A stretch of DNA of 64,000 nt from Flagellimonas alvinocaridis (GCF_004916895.1 NZ_SNTZ01000012.1:1-64000); one strand, 5' to 3'; numbered from the stretch's first letter, positions 26,983 to 35,842 are shown. Notes: generated by a model from the sequence alone, not told the origin. Made by a program: numbers and translations.

Positions 26983-26997
26983 ATTATTTTTGACTTA

Positions 26998-27507
26998 ATG
27001 AAATTAATGATTGCTGCATATTTTTTTTTATTTCAGCTAGTTGCGTATGGACAGGATACAAATACGGATTCTTGTGACATATACTTATTGTCCTTAGCAA
27101 AGCGAATAGAAAAAAAGAACTATCCTGTTGTGATAAAGTTTGAATTTAGAATGTCTGAGTCTTTGCTTTCAGGTTTGGAAAGCTCAAATTTAATAGATTC
27201 TGAGATACTGGGTCAACTTAAAAGTCAACAGAATCGTTTTACATTTACCAAAAAAGCATGTGATAAAGTAAGGTCGTTGTTTATTGACCAAAAAGTTTAT
27301 AATAATGCAAGTACTTTAGAAGAGTATGTGCTCATTAATTTGGCAGAGCCAATCTTCACCAATGAGTCAGAAGCCTATCTATTTTTCGATCATTTGATAA
27401 TGATAACAGGAAGAGGGGTTGCAGGTGGTGGTTCAATTCTACAAATTTTTTGCAAAAAAGATGAGCAATGGTACATCAAGTCAACCGATATTTTGGAAAT
27501 GTACTGA
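26998..27507 (+). CDS. Small secreted protein, candidate immunity protein for tip 1
   Basis: 169 residues with a signal peptide (LMIAAYFFLFQLVAYGQ). The mature protein is mixed alpha/beta with two Cys early on (SCDIYLL, KKACDKV) and no recognised catalytic motif. It starts 15 bases after the effector stop and is AT-rich like the tip. The combination of a tip with peptidase motif and an immediately following small exported protein is the usual toxin-immunity order, so an immunity or inhibitor role in the periplasm is inferred. It is followed by the second junction copy. Confidence 0.65.
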   Translation: MKLMIAAYFFLFQLVAYGQDTNTDSCDIYLLSLAKRIEKKNYPVVIKFEFRMSESLLSGLESSNLIDSEILGQLKSQQNRFTFTKKACDKVRSLFIDQKVYNNASTLEEYVLINLAEPIFTNESEAYLFFDHLIMITGRGVAGGGSILQIFCKKDEQWYIKSTDILEMY

Positions 27508-27534
27508 TTAGTTAATTTTTAGGTTAATCACTAA

Positions 27535-27662
27535 ATATAGGCCTTAACCTGGCGGTACCTGTAGATTGGTCGCGCTACCTTTGGCTTTCGCACCGGGTAA
27601 TCCCGGTCTGTATCCCCATCAACCAGTTTGTGGAGGGGGAAGGACAGAGTAATGAGGCGAAG
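27535..27662 (+). repeat. Effector junction repeat, copy 2 (orphan)
   Basis: Six mismatches in 102 bases against 26290-26391. The reading frame is open from 27528 (after TAA at 27525) and encodes the same DWSRYLWLSHRVIPVC junction, but no ATG or plausible ribosome site lies before it. It leads without interruption into a different tip. Confidence 0.85.
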
Positions 27663-28373
27663 GAGATTTCGGATGATATTGCCCTTGATATGATGGAAGG
27701 CATTGAAATTACGGATATTTTTGAAGAGTTTGGAAATAGGCAGTTTTTGAAGGATATCGTCGAAAGCCCTTCATTTCAGACCACCAAAACTATTTTGGAA
27801 GCAGCCACGGCAGCTTCATCAAATAGTAAGGAAAAACTCTATGCTGGCACCATAACCAACAATGCACCCATAAATTATACTTTTTTGGGAGAATCTGGTA
27901 TCAACCAAGGCGAGATTATCTTGCAGAATCCCATCAATTCACCTGTTACCTCTCTTTTTCACAACCATTACCTTAAAGCCAATACCGGTAACCCCACAGA
28001 TGGTCGGCTTCTAAAAACCTTTTCGCCTGCAGACGTGCTTAACTTTTTTGTTTTGGCAAACGCCAACCTTATCCAGGATCTTGATACCTTTAACCTTATC
28101 TTGATGACTCCGGACAATGATTTGCATGCTATAATGATTGCGGATCAGAGTATATTCGCATCCCATTTAGCCACCATGCAGCAGGGCAACTTTCAGGACA
28201 ATCTGGAAGTTTTTGAATTGTTGTTGAATTTTAAATATGGTAATCAAAATGATCCGATAAATTCAAATATAGATAGTGGATTGGCCGCCAAACGTCTTCA
28301 TGCCATATTAAAAGATTATGGGTTGGTTATATTCGAATTTGATGAATCAAAAAACAAATGGGTTAGACCATAG
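27630..28373 (+). CDS. Orphan effector tip 2, JAMM-like motif, no proper start
   Basis: From the GTG at 27630, which lies inside the duplicated junction, 247 residues are encoded; the frame is open further back to 27528. After QSNEAK comes an unrelated tip. About the middle it has a GEIIL strand, LFHNHYL and FSPADV, reminiscent of the H-x-H...S-x-x-D metal site of JAB/JAMM peptidases, though the spacing between HxH and SPAD is longer than usual. The tip is unlike tip 1. Lacking a signal peptide and start, it is probably a silent cassette that would be expressed after recombination through the junction into the upstream gene. Confidence 0.6.
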   Translation: MEGEGQSNEAKEISDDIALDMMEGIEITDIFEEFGNRQFLKDIVESPSFQTTKTILEAATAASSNSKEKLYAGTITNNAPINYTFLGESGINQGEIILQNPINSPVTSLFHNHYLKANTGNPTDGRLLKTFSPADVLNFFVLANANLIQDLDTFNLILMTPDNDLHAIMIADQSIFASHLATMQQGNFQDNLEVFELLLNFKYGNQNDPINSNIDSGLAAKRLHAILKDYGLVIFEFDESKNKWVRP

Positions 28374-28387
28374 AAATTAGATGCGAA

Positions 28388-28948
28388 ATGAAACGTTTTT
28401 TTATATTGGGTACAATTGTACTTTTTTTGGGGTGTAATTCCAACTTAAAACTATATGATCAACATGCTTTACTCAAACCTATTAAAAGAGTAAAAGATGA
28501 TTTCTATATTAAGGATTTTAGTAACAGTTATAAAAGACTTGAAGGTAATTGGGTTTGGGGAAGTGGGAAGGATACACTTGTGTTGAAATTCACACCAATT
28601 TTTAAAAAAAAATATGAAGAGAATATTTTCGGTTACAAAAATGCTTATTATGATACCTGTCTAATTACCTTAAAATATCTTAGTAATGGGACGGAGATAT
28701 TAAATACCCTTGATAAAATACGCACAGAAAATTGTCTTTATGCAGGTCATTTAGAGATTATTACCACTATGTTTTATGTGTATAACAAGTGCCGTTTAGG
28801 AGTCTTTGACCAACCCGTATTGATGTTTGCAGGCAATGATTTAGTCTTGGTCAACAAGTGGAACGAGGAAGAAGGCGTTTTCTTTGAAAAGGATGGGGAA
28901 TATAAAATTGTCATTCCTCGGACAATTACCTTAAAACGATTGGAATAA
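28388..28948 (+). CDS. Small lipoprotein, candidate immunity protein for tip 2
   Basis: 186 residues with a lipoprotein signal (FILGTIVLFLGC, Cys at about 16). The mature part has LEGNWVWGSGKDTLVLKF, a strand-turn-strand pattern like the small lipoprotein family DUF6705 common in Flavobacteriia; that family match is tentative. It begins 14 bases after tip 2 stops and is AT-rich. Position suggests an immunity partner. A decayed junction copy starts 6 bases after its stop codon. Confidence 0.6.
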   Translation: MKRFFILGTIVLFLGCNSNLKLYDQHALLKPIKRVKDDFYIKDFSNSYKRLEGNWVWGSGKDTLVLKFTPIFKKKYEENIFGYKNAYYDTCLITLKYLSNGTEILNTLDKIRTENCLYAGHLEIITTMFYVYNKCRLGVFDQPVLMFAGNDLVLVNKWNEEEGVFFEKDGEYKIVIPRTITLKRLE

Positions 28949-28954
28949 TAGATA

Positions 28955-29026
28955 GATTGGTTACGGAACCTTTGGCTATTGCAGCGAGTGATTCCCATAT
29001 GTATAGGGATAGTTTCCCAAGGTTAA
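28955..29026 (+). repeat. Effector junction repeat, copy 3 (degenerate)
   Basis: About two thirds of bases match copy 1 over 56 bases. In the right frame it still reads D-W-L-R-N-L-W-L..R-V-I-P-I-C-I before a stop at 29024. No tip domain follows it; the next gene starts 10 bases later, suggesting the tip was lost by deletion. Confidence 0.7.
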
Positions 29027-29036
29027 CATCAGCAAA

Positions 29037-29381
29037 ATGAAAAAGGTATTAATAAGTTTTGTTTTATCCATCTTATTCTTGTCCTGTGATTGTAAAAATT
29101 GCGGAGATCACAGGGAGTTTGTTATTACAGATTTCTCTAAAAAAAGAGTAGATACCCTTATCCCGTATGAAAACAAAAGCTATGTTGCTTACTTTATAAA
29201 AGTTAAAGGCAATGTCAACGATACTATCAAAATCCAAAGAGAAGGGTATTATGACATGAATCTATATGGAACAATAGATACGTTAATAAATGGGGATTAT
29301 TACGGGACTGAAAATGTTATTTGGACTTTTGATCCCTATAGGGCAACCAAAGGAAAACTGGAAATTGAATATGGTCTTTAA
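29037..29381 (+). CDS. Small lipoprotein, candidate orphan immunity protein
   Basis: 114 residues. Signal ends in a lipobox (SILFLSC), followed by a Cys-rich stretch (CDCKNCGD) and a compact beta-rich domain (SYVAYFIKVKGNVNDTIKI). No family was recognised. It follows the tip-less third junction copy, so it may be an immunity gene whose toxin tip was lost. The 157 bases after it contain no gene. Confidence 0.6.
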   Translation: MKKVLISFVLSILFLSCDCKNCGDHREFVITDFSKKRVDTLIPYENKSYVAYFIKVKGNVNDTIKIQREGYYDMNLYGTIDTLINGDYYGTENVIWTFDPYRATKGKLEIEYGL

Positions 29382-29538
29382 TCTTTTTGAACAGGGTCGT
29401 ATGGATATCGTGTAAAATCCTCACTAAAGAATAGGTTGGTTATGTCTTTGTCGTACTTAATGCGGAATTTGTTGGAACGCTGAAGAACGTATTGAAATAA
29501 TGGTTAAATTATAAGCGTATGCCACAAAAAAATACAAT

Positions 29539-31293
29539 ATGGATTTAGCCCGCATCATCTTAAAAATGATGTTTGTGCTGGCCTGTTTTCAAGTAACGGC
29601 GCAAGAGTCTTCAATTACCATTTCGGGGAGAGTAACCGATGGGGACAGACCTCTACCCAATGTAAACATTACGGTGGAAAACAGCTCCGTTAAAACAGTT
29701 TCAGATAGGGAAGGAAAATATAAAATAATGGCCAAACCCTACCAGACCCTGCTTTTTACAAGAATGGGATTAAAAACCGTTAGATTGATCTTGGAAGATG
29801 TTTCCTCCATAATGAACATCGAAATGTATCCCCAAATTCAGGAATTGGATGAGGTGATTGTGGAAAAAACAAAGATCAAAAGAGAAGCAGAACTTCAGAA
29901 AGAATACCAGAACAATAAAAACCTGATCCGAACGGCCTTCGGGATTATGGACAAAGACAAGATTGGTTATTCCATGCGGGTCATTGATGGCAACAGTTTG
30001 GCTGCCATAGGAATAGACTTCTTAACTGCCCTACAAGCAAGGGTGCCCGGAATGCGCGTGGTGCGCTCCCCGAACGACCCCACCAATCCACAGGTCTACC
30101 TTAGGGGAGGTAGGGGCATCTCCACTTCGCCCCCCGCTGCTTTTGAAGTGGATGGAACAATTTTTCAAGGTGTGCCCACCTTCATTCCTGTACAGAACAT
30201 TGATCGTATTGCTGTGATCCCTTCCGTAGGTGCTGGGGCAAGGTATGGTAGACAGGCCAGCGGTGGACTTATCATAATCAACACAAAATCTGGAAATGCG
30301 CTTTATGAAACAGGAACAAGCAATCCGTTCGATTTTGCAAAAGTGAGAAACAATATTTTTGAACCATCCGATGTCCACGGATTTGAAAATACCACCAAAC
30401 CCCAATACTTGCTGGATTTTCAAAATTCAAGTTCCGTTAAAGAAGCTTATGCGATTTTTGAAAAAGAACGGTTGATCAGGGGAGACCGGTTTGATTTTTT
30501 CTTGGATGCCGCTGATTTTTTCATGTCGCGAGGAGCAGCGTCTAAATCGGAGGAAATAATTTCCATGGCCAAAGGAAAATTTTCAAGCAACCCGAATACC
30601 TTAAAGGCCATTGCCTATTGGTATGAGAAAAATAACGATTATGGGAGCGCCATTGACATCTATGAAGAGGTGCTCAAAAAAAGACCGCGACATGGGCAAT
30701 CGTTTCGGGATTTGGCCAATGCCCACTATACTAATGGCGATTTTAAGAAAAGTTTGGAAATCTATTCCAGATATATTGTATCCAGAAACCTGGACACTTC
30801 GGTAAAAGAAGAGGAAGGCATAGATGCCATCATAAAAACAGAGTTTCAGAATGTATTGAAATCGAATTCTGCGGAAATGTCCAATACAACCATACAAACT
30901 GGCATGTATGACAATTTTTCGGGGTCAAGGGTGCTATTGGAGTGGAATAATGGTGAAGCTGAATTTGACCTACAGTTTGTTAATCCTGACAACAGGTTCT
31001 ATACATGGAGCCATACGTATGAAAAAAATAGCGAACAAATCAATCTGGAAAAAATCAAGGGGTTTTCATCCAAGCAATTTATGATAGATGAAATGTTCAG
31101 AGGGGTTTGGCAGGTAAATTTGAAATACTTTGGAAACAAGTCATATCTGCCAACGTATATAAAGGCCACGGTTTTTCACAACTTTGGTCAGGAAAATGAA
31201 ACAAGAAAATCTTATTATTTTAAATTGGTAGATAAAGAGGTAAACCAAAAATTGTTTTCCATTGTCAATAATCCCGAAAAAGAGGCTAAATAA
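29539..31293 (+). CDS. Barrel-less SusC-plug protein with TPR and DUF2135-like C-terminus (paralogue)
   Basis: 584 residues, same layout as the 20007-21758 protein: signal peptide (FVLACFQVTAQ), carboxypeptidase-regulatory-like domain (about 27-105; GRVTDGDRPLPNVNI), plug domain (about 125-250; FEVDGTIFQGVP, RYGRQASGGLIIINTKSG), TPR helices (about 290-430) and a C-terminal beta domain (RVLLEWNNGEAEFDLQFVNP) like DUF2135/YfaP. No outer-membrane barrel. It shares NKNLIRTAFGIMDK with its paralogue. The two flank the effector cassette region; whether they work with it is unknown. Confidence 0.8.
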   Translation: MDLARIILKMMFVLACFQVTAQESSITISGRVTDGDRPLPNVNITVENSSVKTVSDREGKYKIMAKPYQTLLFTRMGLKTVRLILEDVSSIMNIEMYPQIQELDEVIVEKTKIKREAELQKEYQNNKNLIRTAFGIMDKDKIGYSMRVIDGNSLAAIGIDFLTALQARVPGMRVVRSPNDPTNPQVYLRGGRGISTSPPAAFEVDGTIFQGVPTFIPVQNIDRIAVIPSVGAGARYGRQASGGLIIINTKSGNALYETGTSNPFDFAKVRNNIFEPSDVHGFENTTKPQYLLDFQNSSSVKEAYAIFEKERLIRGDRFDFFLDAADFFMSRGAASKSEEIISMAKGKFSSNPNTLKAIAYWYEKNNDYGSAIDIYEEVLKKRPRHGQSFRDLANAHYTNGDFKKSLEIYSRYIVSRNLDTSVKEEEGIDAIIKTEFQNVLKSNSAEMSNTTIQTGMYDNFSGSRVLLEWNNGEAEFDLQFVNPDNRFYTWSHTYEKNSEQINLEKIKGFSSKQFMIDEMFRGVWQVNLKYFGNKSYLPTYIKATVFHNFGQENETRKSYYFKLVDKEVNQKLFSIVNNPEKEAK

Positions 31294-31359
31294 CCCATCA
31301 AGTGGAGAACAACAATCAATAATGATAAACTATAAATAACTTCTCAAAGTTTTCCGGGA

Positions 31360-32847
31360 TTATTCGCTTTGCTGGCCAAGAACCTCAAGTCTTTTTTCTA
31401 CTTGTTCCTGCTTTTCTTTTTTCCCCGTCTGTTTATATATCATCAATAGGGTTTCCAAAATCCGTATATCATCGGGATTGAGGTCCAAACCCTTGGTCAG
31501 TACTTGCTCCGCTTTGGCCAAAAGATCATTAACCGTTGCCCTAGTTTTTTTATATTTCTTCTGCCCCATTCCCTGATAGTACCCTTTGGAACGTAATAAA
31601 AGAATCAATCCATTAGCCTCATTAACGTATAAGGTTGCCAGGGCCACCCTGGACTTAGTATGTGTAGGGGTAATGTAAATTGCTCGTCTGTACAAAGAAA
31701 TAGCTTTATGGACTTCTTGCTGTCTCTCATATGTTATGCCAAGATTAAAAGTATGATCAGGATTCTTGCTATCTAGTTTGATCATCTTTTTAACATAGGA
31801 GCCGCACATTTCCCAGTCTCGTTTTTTTTGATATGTTGCAGCCAAATAATTTAAAGTTTGCAAATCTTTTGGCAACATTAAATGTGCTGCGGTTAAATAC
31901 TGAATGGCCATATCCCATTCTTCCAAAAAATAATAGTTTATGCCAACGATTACAAAAACATTTAATTTCCCATTTCGGGCCAAAAAGCCAATGCCCCGAT
32001 CTAGTAGGGTCAGATAACATTTTAAGGACATCGCAAATTGTCCGTTTTGGTGAAAATGGTAGGCAGCTTCTGCCAGCATCTTCCTATTTTTACCTCCACT
32101 GTATTGAAATGCTTTTAAGGCATGCCATGAAGCCAATTCATACTTTCCTTCTTTGTGGGCCGTATTGTGCTGCTGCATATAATCCAACTCTTGGGTCTCG
32201 GAAACCGGTAAAAGTTCAACATAATCTTTCTTGGGCAGTGTAGAGGTTCCATCCTGACCCCAGTTCCACCCCCTAATCACGGCATTTTTACGTTTTATGG
32301 TAGGGGCATGGGTCTCATTTACCGTTGAATCAGGGACAAAATCAATGGTCTTTAAGCTGTTCTCCTTTGAAACCCCCATTTTTGATAACATAAAACCCAC
32401 TGCTTCATCGGCCTCTACCTCTTCTTCAAAAAAATCAATGGAATCAATCAACAAGTGTTGCCGCATATGATGGCCCATTGCATGTAAAAACCGACCCAAG
32501 ATGTTCCAATCATGGTTTGCGATCAGAGAATCTAAGTCCAATGTATTTTCTTGGATAACGACAAAACGTTCCAAGGGGCTGTGGAAAGAATCAAAGTTCA
32601 TGGCCGAAATACCTCTGATTTGAGCACATGATTTAATTTGAAAGTTTCTTTGTTCTCCAATTAAATTAAAAAGGGAGTCAACTTTTTTCTCTAGTCCAAG
32701 AAGTCTTTGTGGTTTTTGGAAACCACATTGGTCAATATATTCTGATACTGGTAAATACGATTCGTAGGTGCACATTTTTCGAATCTGCGCATTGCTTGAA
32801 AAAAAGACCAATACGAAGAAAAAAAAGAATCGAGCAGCGTATTGCAT
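31360..32847 (-). CDS. Exported TPR protein with degenerate M48-like zincin motif
   Basis: About 495 residues. A signal peptide (FFFFFVLVFFSSNAQ) is followed by a Cys-containing region and a segment that aligns by pattern with M48-type peptidases: FLHAMGHHMRQH at the HExxH position and EEEVEADEAVGFMLSKMG at the third-ligand helix (ExxxD). The catalytic Glu is replaced by Ala (HAMGH), so peptidase activity is unlikely, though metal binding may remain. The C-terminal half (about 230-490) is TPR repeats. ATG 32847 is preferred over a TTG 12 bases upstream. A scaffold or sensor role is inferred. Confidence 0.75.
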   Translation of the reverse strand: MQYAARFFFFFVLVFFSSNAQIRKMCTYESYLPVSEYIDQCGFQKPQRLLGLEKKVDSLFNLIGEQRNFQIKSCAQIRGISAMNFDSFHSPLERFVVIQENTLDLDSLIANHDWNILGRFLHAMGHHMRQHLLIDSIDFFEEEVEADEAVGFMLSKMGVSKENSLKTIDFVPDSTVNETHAPTIKRKNAVIRGWNWGQDGTSTLPKKDYVELLPVSETQELDYMQQHNTAHKEGKYELASWHALKAFQYSGGKNRKMLAEAAYHFHQNGQFAMSLKCYLTLLDRGIGFLARNGKLNVFVIVGINYYFLEEWDMAIQYLTAAHLMLPKDLQTLNYLAATYQKKRDWEMCGSYVKKMIKLDSKNPDHTFNLGITYERQQEVHKAISLYRRAIYITPTHTKSRVALATLYVNEANGLILLLRSKGYYQGMGQKKYKKTRATVNDLLAKAEQVLTKGLDLNPDDIRILETLLMIYKQTGKKEKQEQVEKRLEVLGQQSE

Positions 32848-32884
32848 TGGATATTGCAATTATGGTTATTGACTAATATAGGAG

Positions 32885-34513
32885 CTATACCTGCAGAACT
32901 CCCATATTGAATGATTTCTCTATTGGGGCATGGTTTGCGGCCTCAATGCCCATAGATATCCATTTTCTAGTATCCAAGGGATCTATAATGGCGTCCGTCC
33001 ATAACCGAGCCGCAGCATAATAGGGCGATATTTGGTTGTCATATCGCTGTTTGATTTTATCAAACAATTCTTTTTCCTTTTCAGCATCCAAAGGTTGTCC
33101 ACTTTTTTCAAGGGAGGCTTTTTCAATCTGTAACAGCACTTTTGCCGCCGAATTACCACTCATCACGGCGAGTTCGGCACTGGGCCATGCCACGATCAAT
33201 CTAGGGTCATAGGCCTTGCCACACATGGCGTAGTTTCCTGCCCCGTAGCTGTTTCCTATGATTATGGTGAATTTGGGTACCACGGAATTGCTCACGGCAT
33301 TTACCATTTTGGCACCATCCTTAATGATGCCTCCATGCTCGCTCTTGCTGCCTACCATGAAACCGGTTACATCCTGCAGGAACACCAAGGGAATCTTCTT
33401 TTGGTTGCAGTTGGCAATAAAACGGGTGGCCTTATCTGCCGATTCAGAATAAATGACCCCACCAAACCGCATTTCACCTTTTTTGGTCTTGACCACTTTC
33501 CGTTGGTTGGCTACAATCCCCACGGCCCAACCATCTATCCGGGCATAGCCGGTCAAAATCGTTTTGCCATAACCCTCTTTGTATTGTTCAAACTCAGAGT
33601 TGTCTACCAATCGTTTTATGATTTCAAGCATATCGTATTGATCGCTCCGTGAACTTGGGAGGATACCGTAAATATCTTCTTGGTTTTCCGTTGGGTCTTT
33701 TACTTCAATCCGATTAAAACCAGCTTTGTCAAAATCACCGATCTTGCCCACGATACTTTTTATTTTATCGAGCGCATCCTTGTCATCCTTGGCCTTGTAA
33801 TCCGTGACTCCACTGATTTCGGAATGGGTTGTAGCTCCACCAAGGGTTTCGTTATCAATACTTTCACCAATGGCCGCTTTCACCAAATAACTGCCCGCCA
33901 AGAAAATACTTCCGGTTTTATCAACAATAAGGGCTTCATCGCTCATAATGGGTAAATAGGCCCCGCCGGCCACACAACTACCCATTACAGCAGCAATCTG
34001 GGTAATTCCCATACTGCTCATAATGGCATTGTTTCTGAAAATGCGGCCAAAATGTTCCTTGTCCGGAAATATCTCATCCTGCATAGGGAGGTATACCCCG
34101 GCACTATCCACCAGATAGATAATGGGCAATTTATTTTCTATGGAAATTTCTTGGGCCCTGAGGTTCTTCTTTCCTGTAATGGGGAACCAAGCCCCGGCTT
34201 TTACCGTGGCATCATTGGCCACTACCACACATTGCTTTCCTTGGATATATCCTATCTTCACAACAACCCCGGCAGACGGACATCCACCATGTTCCTCGTA
34301 CATGCCATCTCCGGCAAACGCACCAATTTCAACTGCATCGGAATTAGGGTCCAACAAATAATCAATCCGCTCACGGGCGGTCATTTTACCTTTTTCATGA
34401 TGCTTTTCAATGCGTTTTTTCCCTCCGCCCAGTTTAACCTCGGCTAGTCGTTTCCTTAGTTGGGAAAGCATCAATTTATTATGGTCTTCGTTCTTATTGA
34501 AGTTGATATCCAT
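32885..34513 (-). CDS. Acyl-CoA carboxylase carboxyltransferase (beta) subunit, methylcrotonyl-CoA type
   Basis: 542 residues, typical for MCC/PCC beta subunits. Carboxyltransferase motifs include TARERIDYLLD, GGCPSAGVV, GSCVAGGAYLPIMSDE and GNSYGAGNYAMCGKAYDPRL. It transfers carboxyl from biotin to a branched acyl-CoA. The overall pattern is closest to methylcrotonyl-CoA carboxylase of leucine breakdown; propionyl-CoA or geranyl-CoA forms cannot be excluded. The biotin-carrying alpha subunit is not in the window. Confidence 0.88.
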   Translation of the reverse strand: MDINFNKNEDHNKLMLSQLRKRLAEVKLGGGKKRIEKHHEKGKMTARERIDYLLDPNSDAVEIGAFAGDGMYEEHGGCPSAGVVVKIGYIQGKQCVVVANDATVKAGAWFPITGKKNLRAQEISIENKLPIIYLVDSAGVYLPMQDEIFPDKEHFGRIFRNNAIMSSMGITQIAAVMGSCVAGGAYLPIMSDEALIVDKTGSIFLAGSYLVKAAIGESIDNETLGGATTHSEISGVTDYKAKDDKDALDKIKSIVGKIGDFDKAGFNRIEVKDPTENQEDIYGILPSSRSDQYDMLEIIKRLVDNSEFEQYKEGYGKTILTGYARIDGWAVGIVANQRKVVKTKKGEMRFGGVIYSESADKATRFIANCNQKKIPLVFLQDVTGFMVGSKSEHGGIIKDGAKMVNAVSNSVVPKFTIIIGNSYGAGNYAMCGKAYDPRLIVAWPSAELAVMSGNSAAKVLLQIEKASLEKSGQPLDAEKEKELFDKIKQRYDNQISPYYAAARLWTDAIIDPLDTRKWISMGIEAANHAPIEKSFNMGVLQV

Positions 34514-34576
34514 GTACTGTCAATTTCTTCTTATTGGCTAAAGATAAGGAGTTATAATCATTACTTTTGATCCCAT

Positions 34577-35560
34577 ATGGAAACTAAGATACGATGGGGC
34601 ATCGTGGGCCCAGGAAAAATTGCGCGGAAGTTTATATCGGATTTACAATTGGTGGAAGATGCCAAAGTTTCGGCAGTAGCTTCCCGTTCATTGAAAAAGG
34701 CACAGGATTTTGCCGACGAATACGCCATTGAAAATGTGTTTGGAAGTTATGAAGAGCTGTTTGCCTCGGATACTGTGGATGTGGTTTATATCGCCACACC
34801 GCATCGGTTCCACAAAACATTGACCTTGCAGGCCCTGGACTCTGGAAAGCATGTACTTTGCGAAAAGCCTTTGGGGGTCAGCAAATCTGAAGTACAGAAA
34901 ATGGTGGATACGGCCAAACAGAACAAGGTTTTTCTTATGGAAGCACTGTGGTCCCGTTTTAATCCGGCCATTCAAAAAGTAAAGCAGTTAGTAGATGATG
35001 GGGAGATAGGGGATTTGACCCATATCAACGCAGATTTTGGATTTTATGCCTTGGATAGGGATGAGGATTCCCGGGTGCTTAACCTGGATTTAGCTTCCGG
35101 TTCTTTATTGGATATTGGTATTTATCCCATTTTTTTGGCCTACCTATTTTTAGGGAAGCCCAAGGAAATATATGCGGTATCAAATTTTCACCCTAATGGA
35201 ACGGAATTACAGACCTCAATGATTTTCCAATATTCAAAGGCGCAAGCCGTACTTTACAGCGGATTTACCAGTAGAACACGAACTGAAGCGGAACTATCAG
35301 GAAGCCAAGGGGAAATTTTCCTTCCTTCCCGATGGCATGAGGCAGATGGGTATACCTTACTGAAAAATGGTGTTTCGGAGACTTTTGAACATCCGTTAAA
35401 AGGAATAGGATTTTACTACGAGATTTTGGAAGTTCATCAATGTTTAAGGGCGAAGAAAATGGAAAGTGACCTTTGGTCACATCAAAATAGTTTGGATGTG
35501 GCTGAATTACTGGACACTGTGCGTAAAAAATGCGGGATTCGGTTCCCTTTTGAGGGATAA
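34577..35560 (+). CDS. Gfo/Idh/MocA family NAD(P)-dependent oxidoreductase
   Basis: 327 residues. N-terminal Rossmann domain (WGIVGPGKIARKFISDL), the family EKP motif (HVLCEKPLGVSKSE, about residue 95) and the MEALWSRFNPAI and DIGIYPIF segments of the trans-1,2-dihydrobenzenediol dehydrogenase-like subgroup. Substrate is probably a sugar or polyol but is not determined. A TACTTTTG box at 34562-34569 lies right before the ATG, which would mean a very short leader. It is divergent from the carboxylase gene. Confidence 0.87.
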   Translation: METKIRWGIVGPGKIARKFISDLQLVEDAKVSAVASRSLKKAQDFADEYAIENVFGSYEELFASDTVDVVYIATPHRFHKTLTLQALDSGKHVLCEKPLGVSKSEVQKMVDTAKQNKVFLMEALWSRFNPAIQKVKQLVDDGEIGDLTHINADFGFYALDRDEDSRVLNLDLASGSLLDIGIYPIFLAYLFLGKPKEIYAVSNFHPNGTELQTSMIFQYSKAQAVLYSGFTSRTRTEAELSGSQGEIFLPSRWHEADGYTLLKNGVSETFEHPLKGIGFYYEILEVHQCLRAKKMESDLWSHQNSLDVAELLDTVRKKCGIRFPFEG

Positions 35561-35626
35561 TCGACATATAACCATTTTGGAATAGTCCATTTTTTACGAT
35601 ATTTGACCTTCTACAGAACGATATAT

Positions 35627-35809
35627 ATGGGAATGAACAAAAATACTGTGCTCGCTTGGGCCACTTGGATTATGATTTTTGTGGGAGTCGGAATGATAGC
35701 GCTTGGCGCTTTCAAGTACGATGAAGTGGCCGGATACGGTTTTGGAGCAGTGGGCATTGGTTTTTTTGCCGTAGCTTGGGTTTTCAATGCACTCAAGGGA
35801 CGGGTATAA
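35627..35809 (+). CDS. Small two-helix membrane protein, CAL67264-like
   Basis: About 60 residues with two hydrophobic helices: TVLAWATWIMIFVGVGMIALGAF and GFGAVGIGFFAVAWVF (described in parts). This matches a small Bacteroidota membrane protein family known only by sequence. Starts at 35627 or 35633 (MGMNKN) are equally possible. It lies 33 bases before ettA in the same direction. Function unknown. Confidence 0.75.
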   Translation: MGMNKNTVLAWATWIMIFVGVGMIALGAFKYDEVAGYGFGAVGIGFFAVAWVFNALKGRV

Positions 35810-35842
35810 AGTTCTCTTTTCTTAATTTTTAAACACAGCCAA

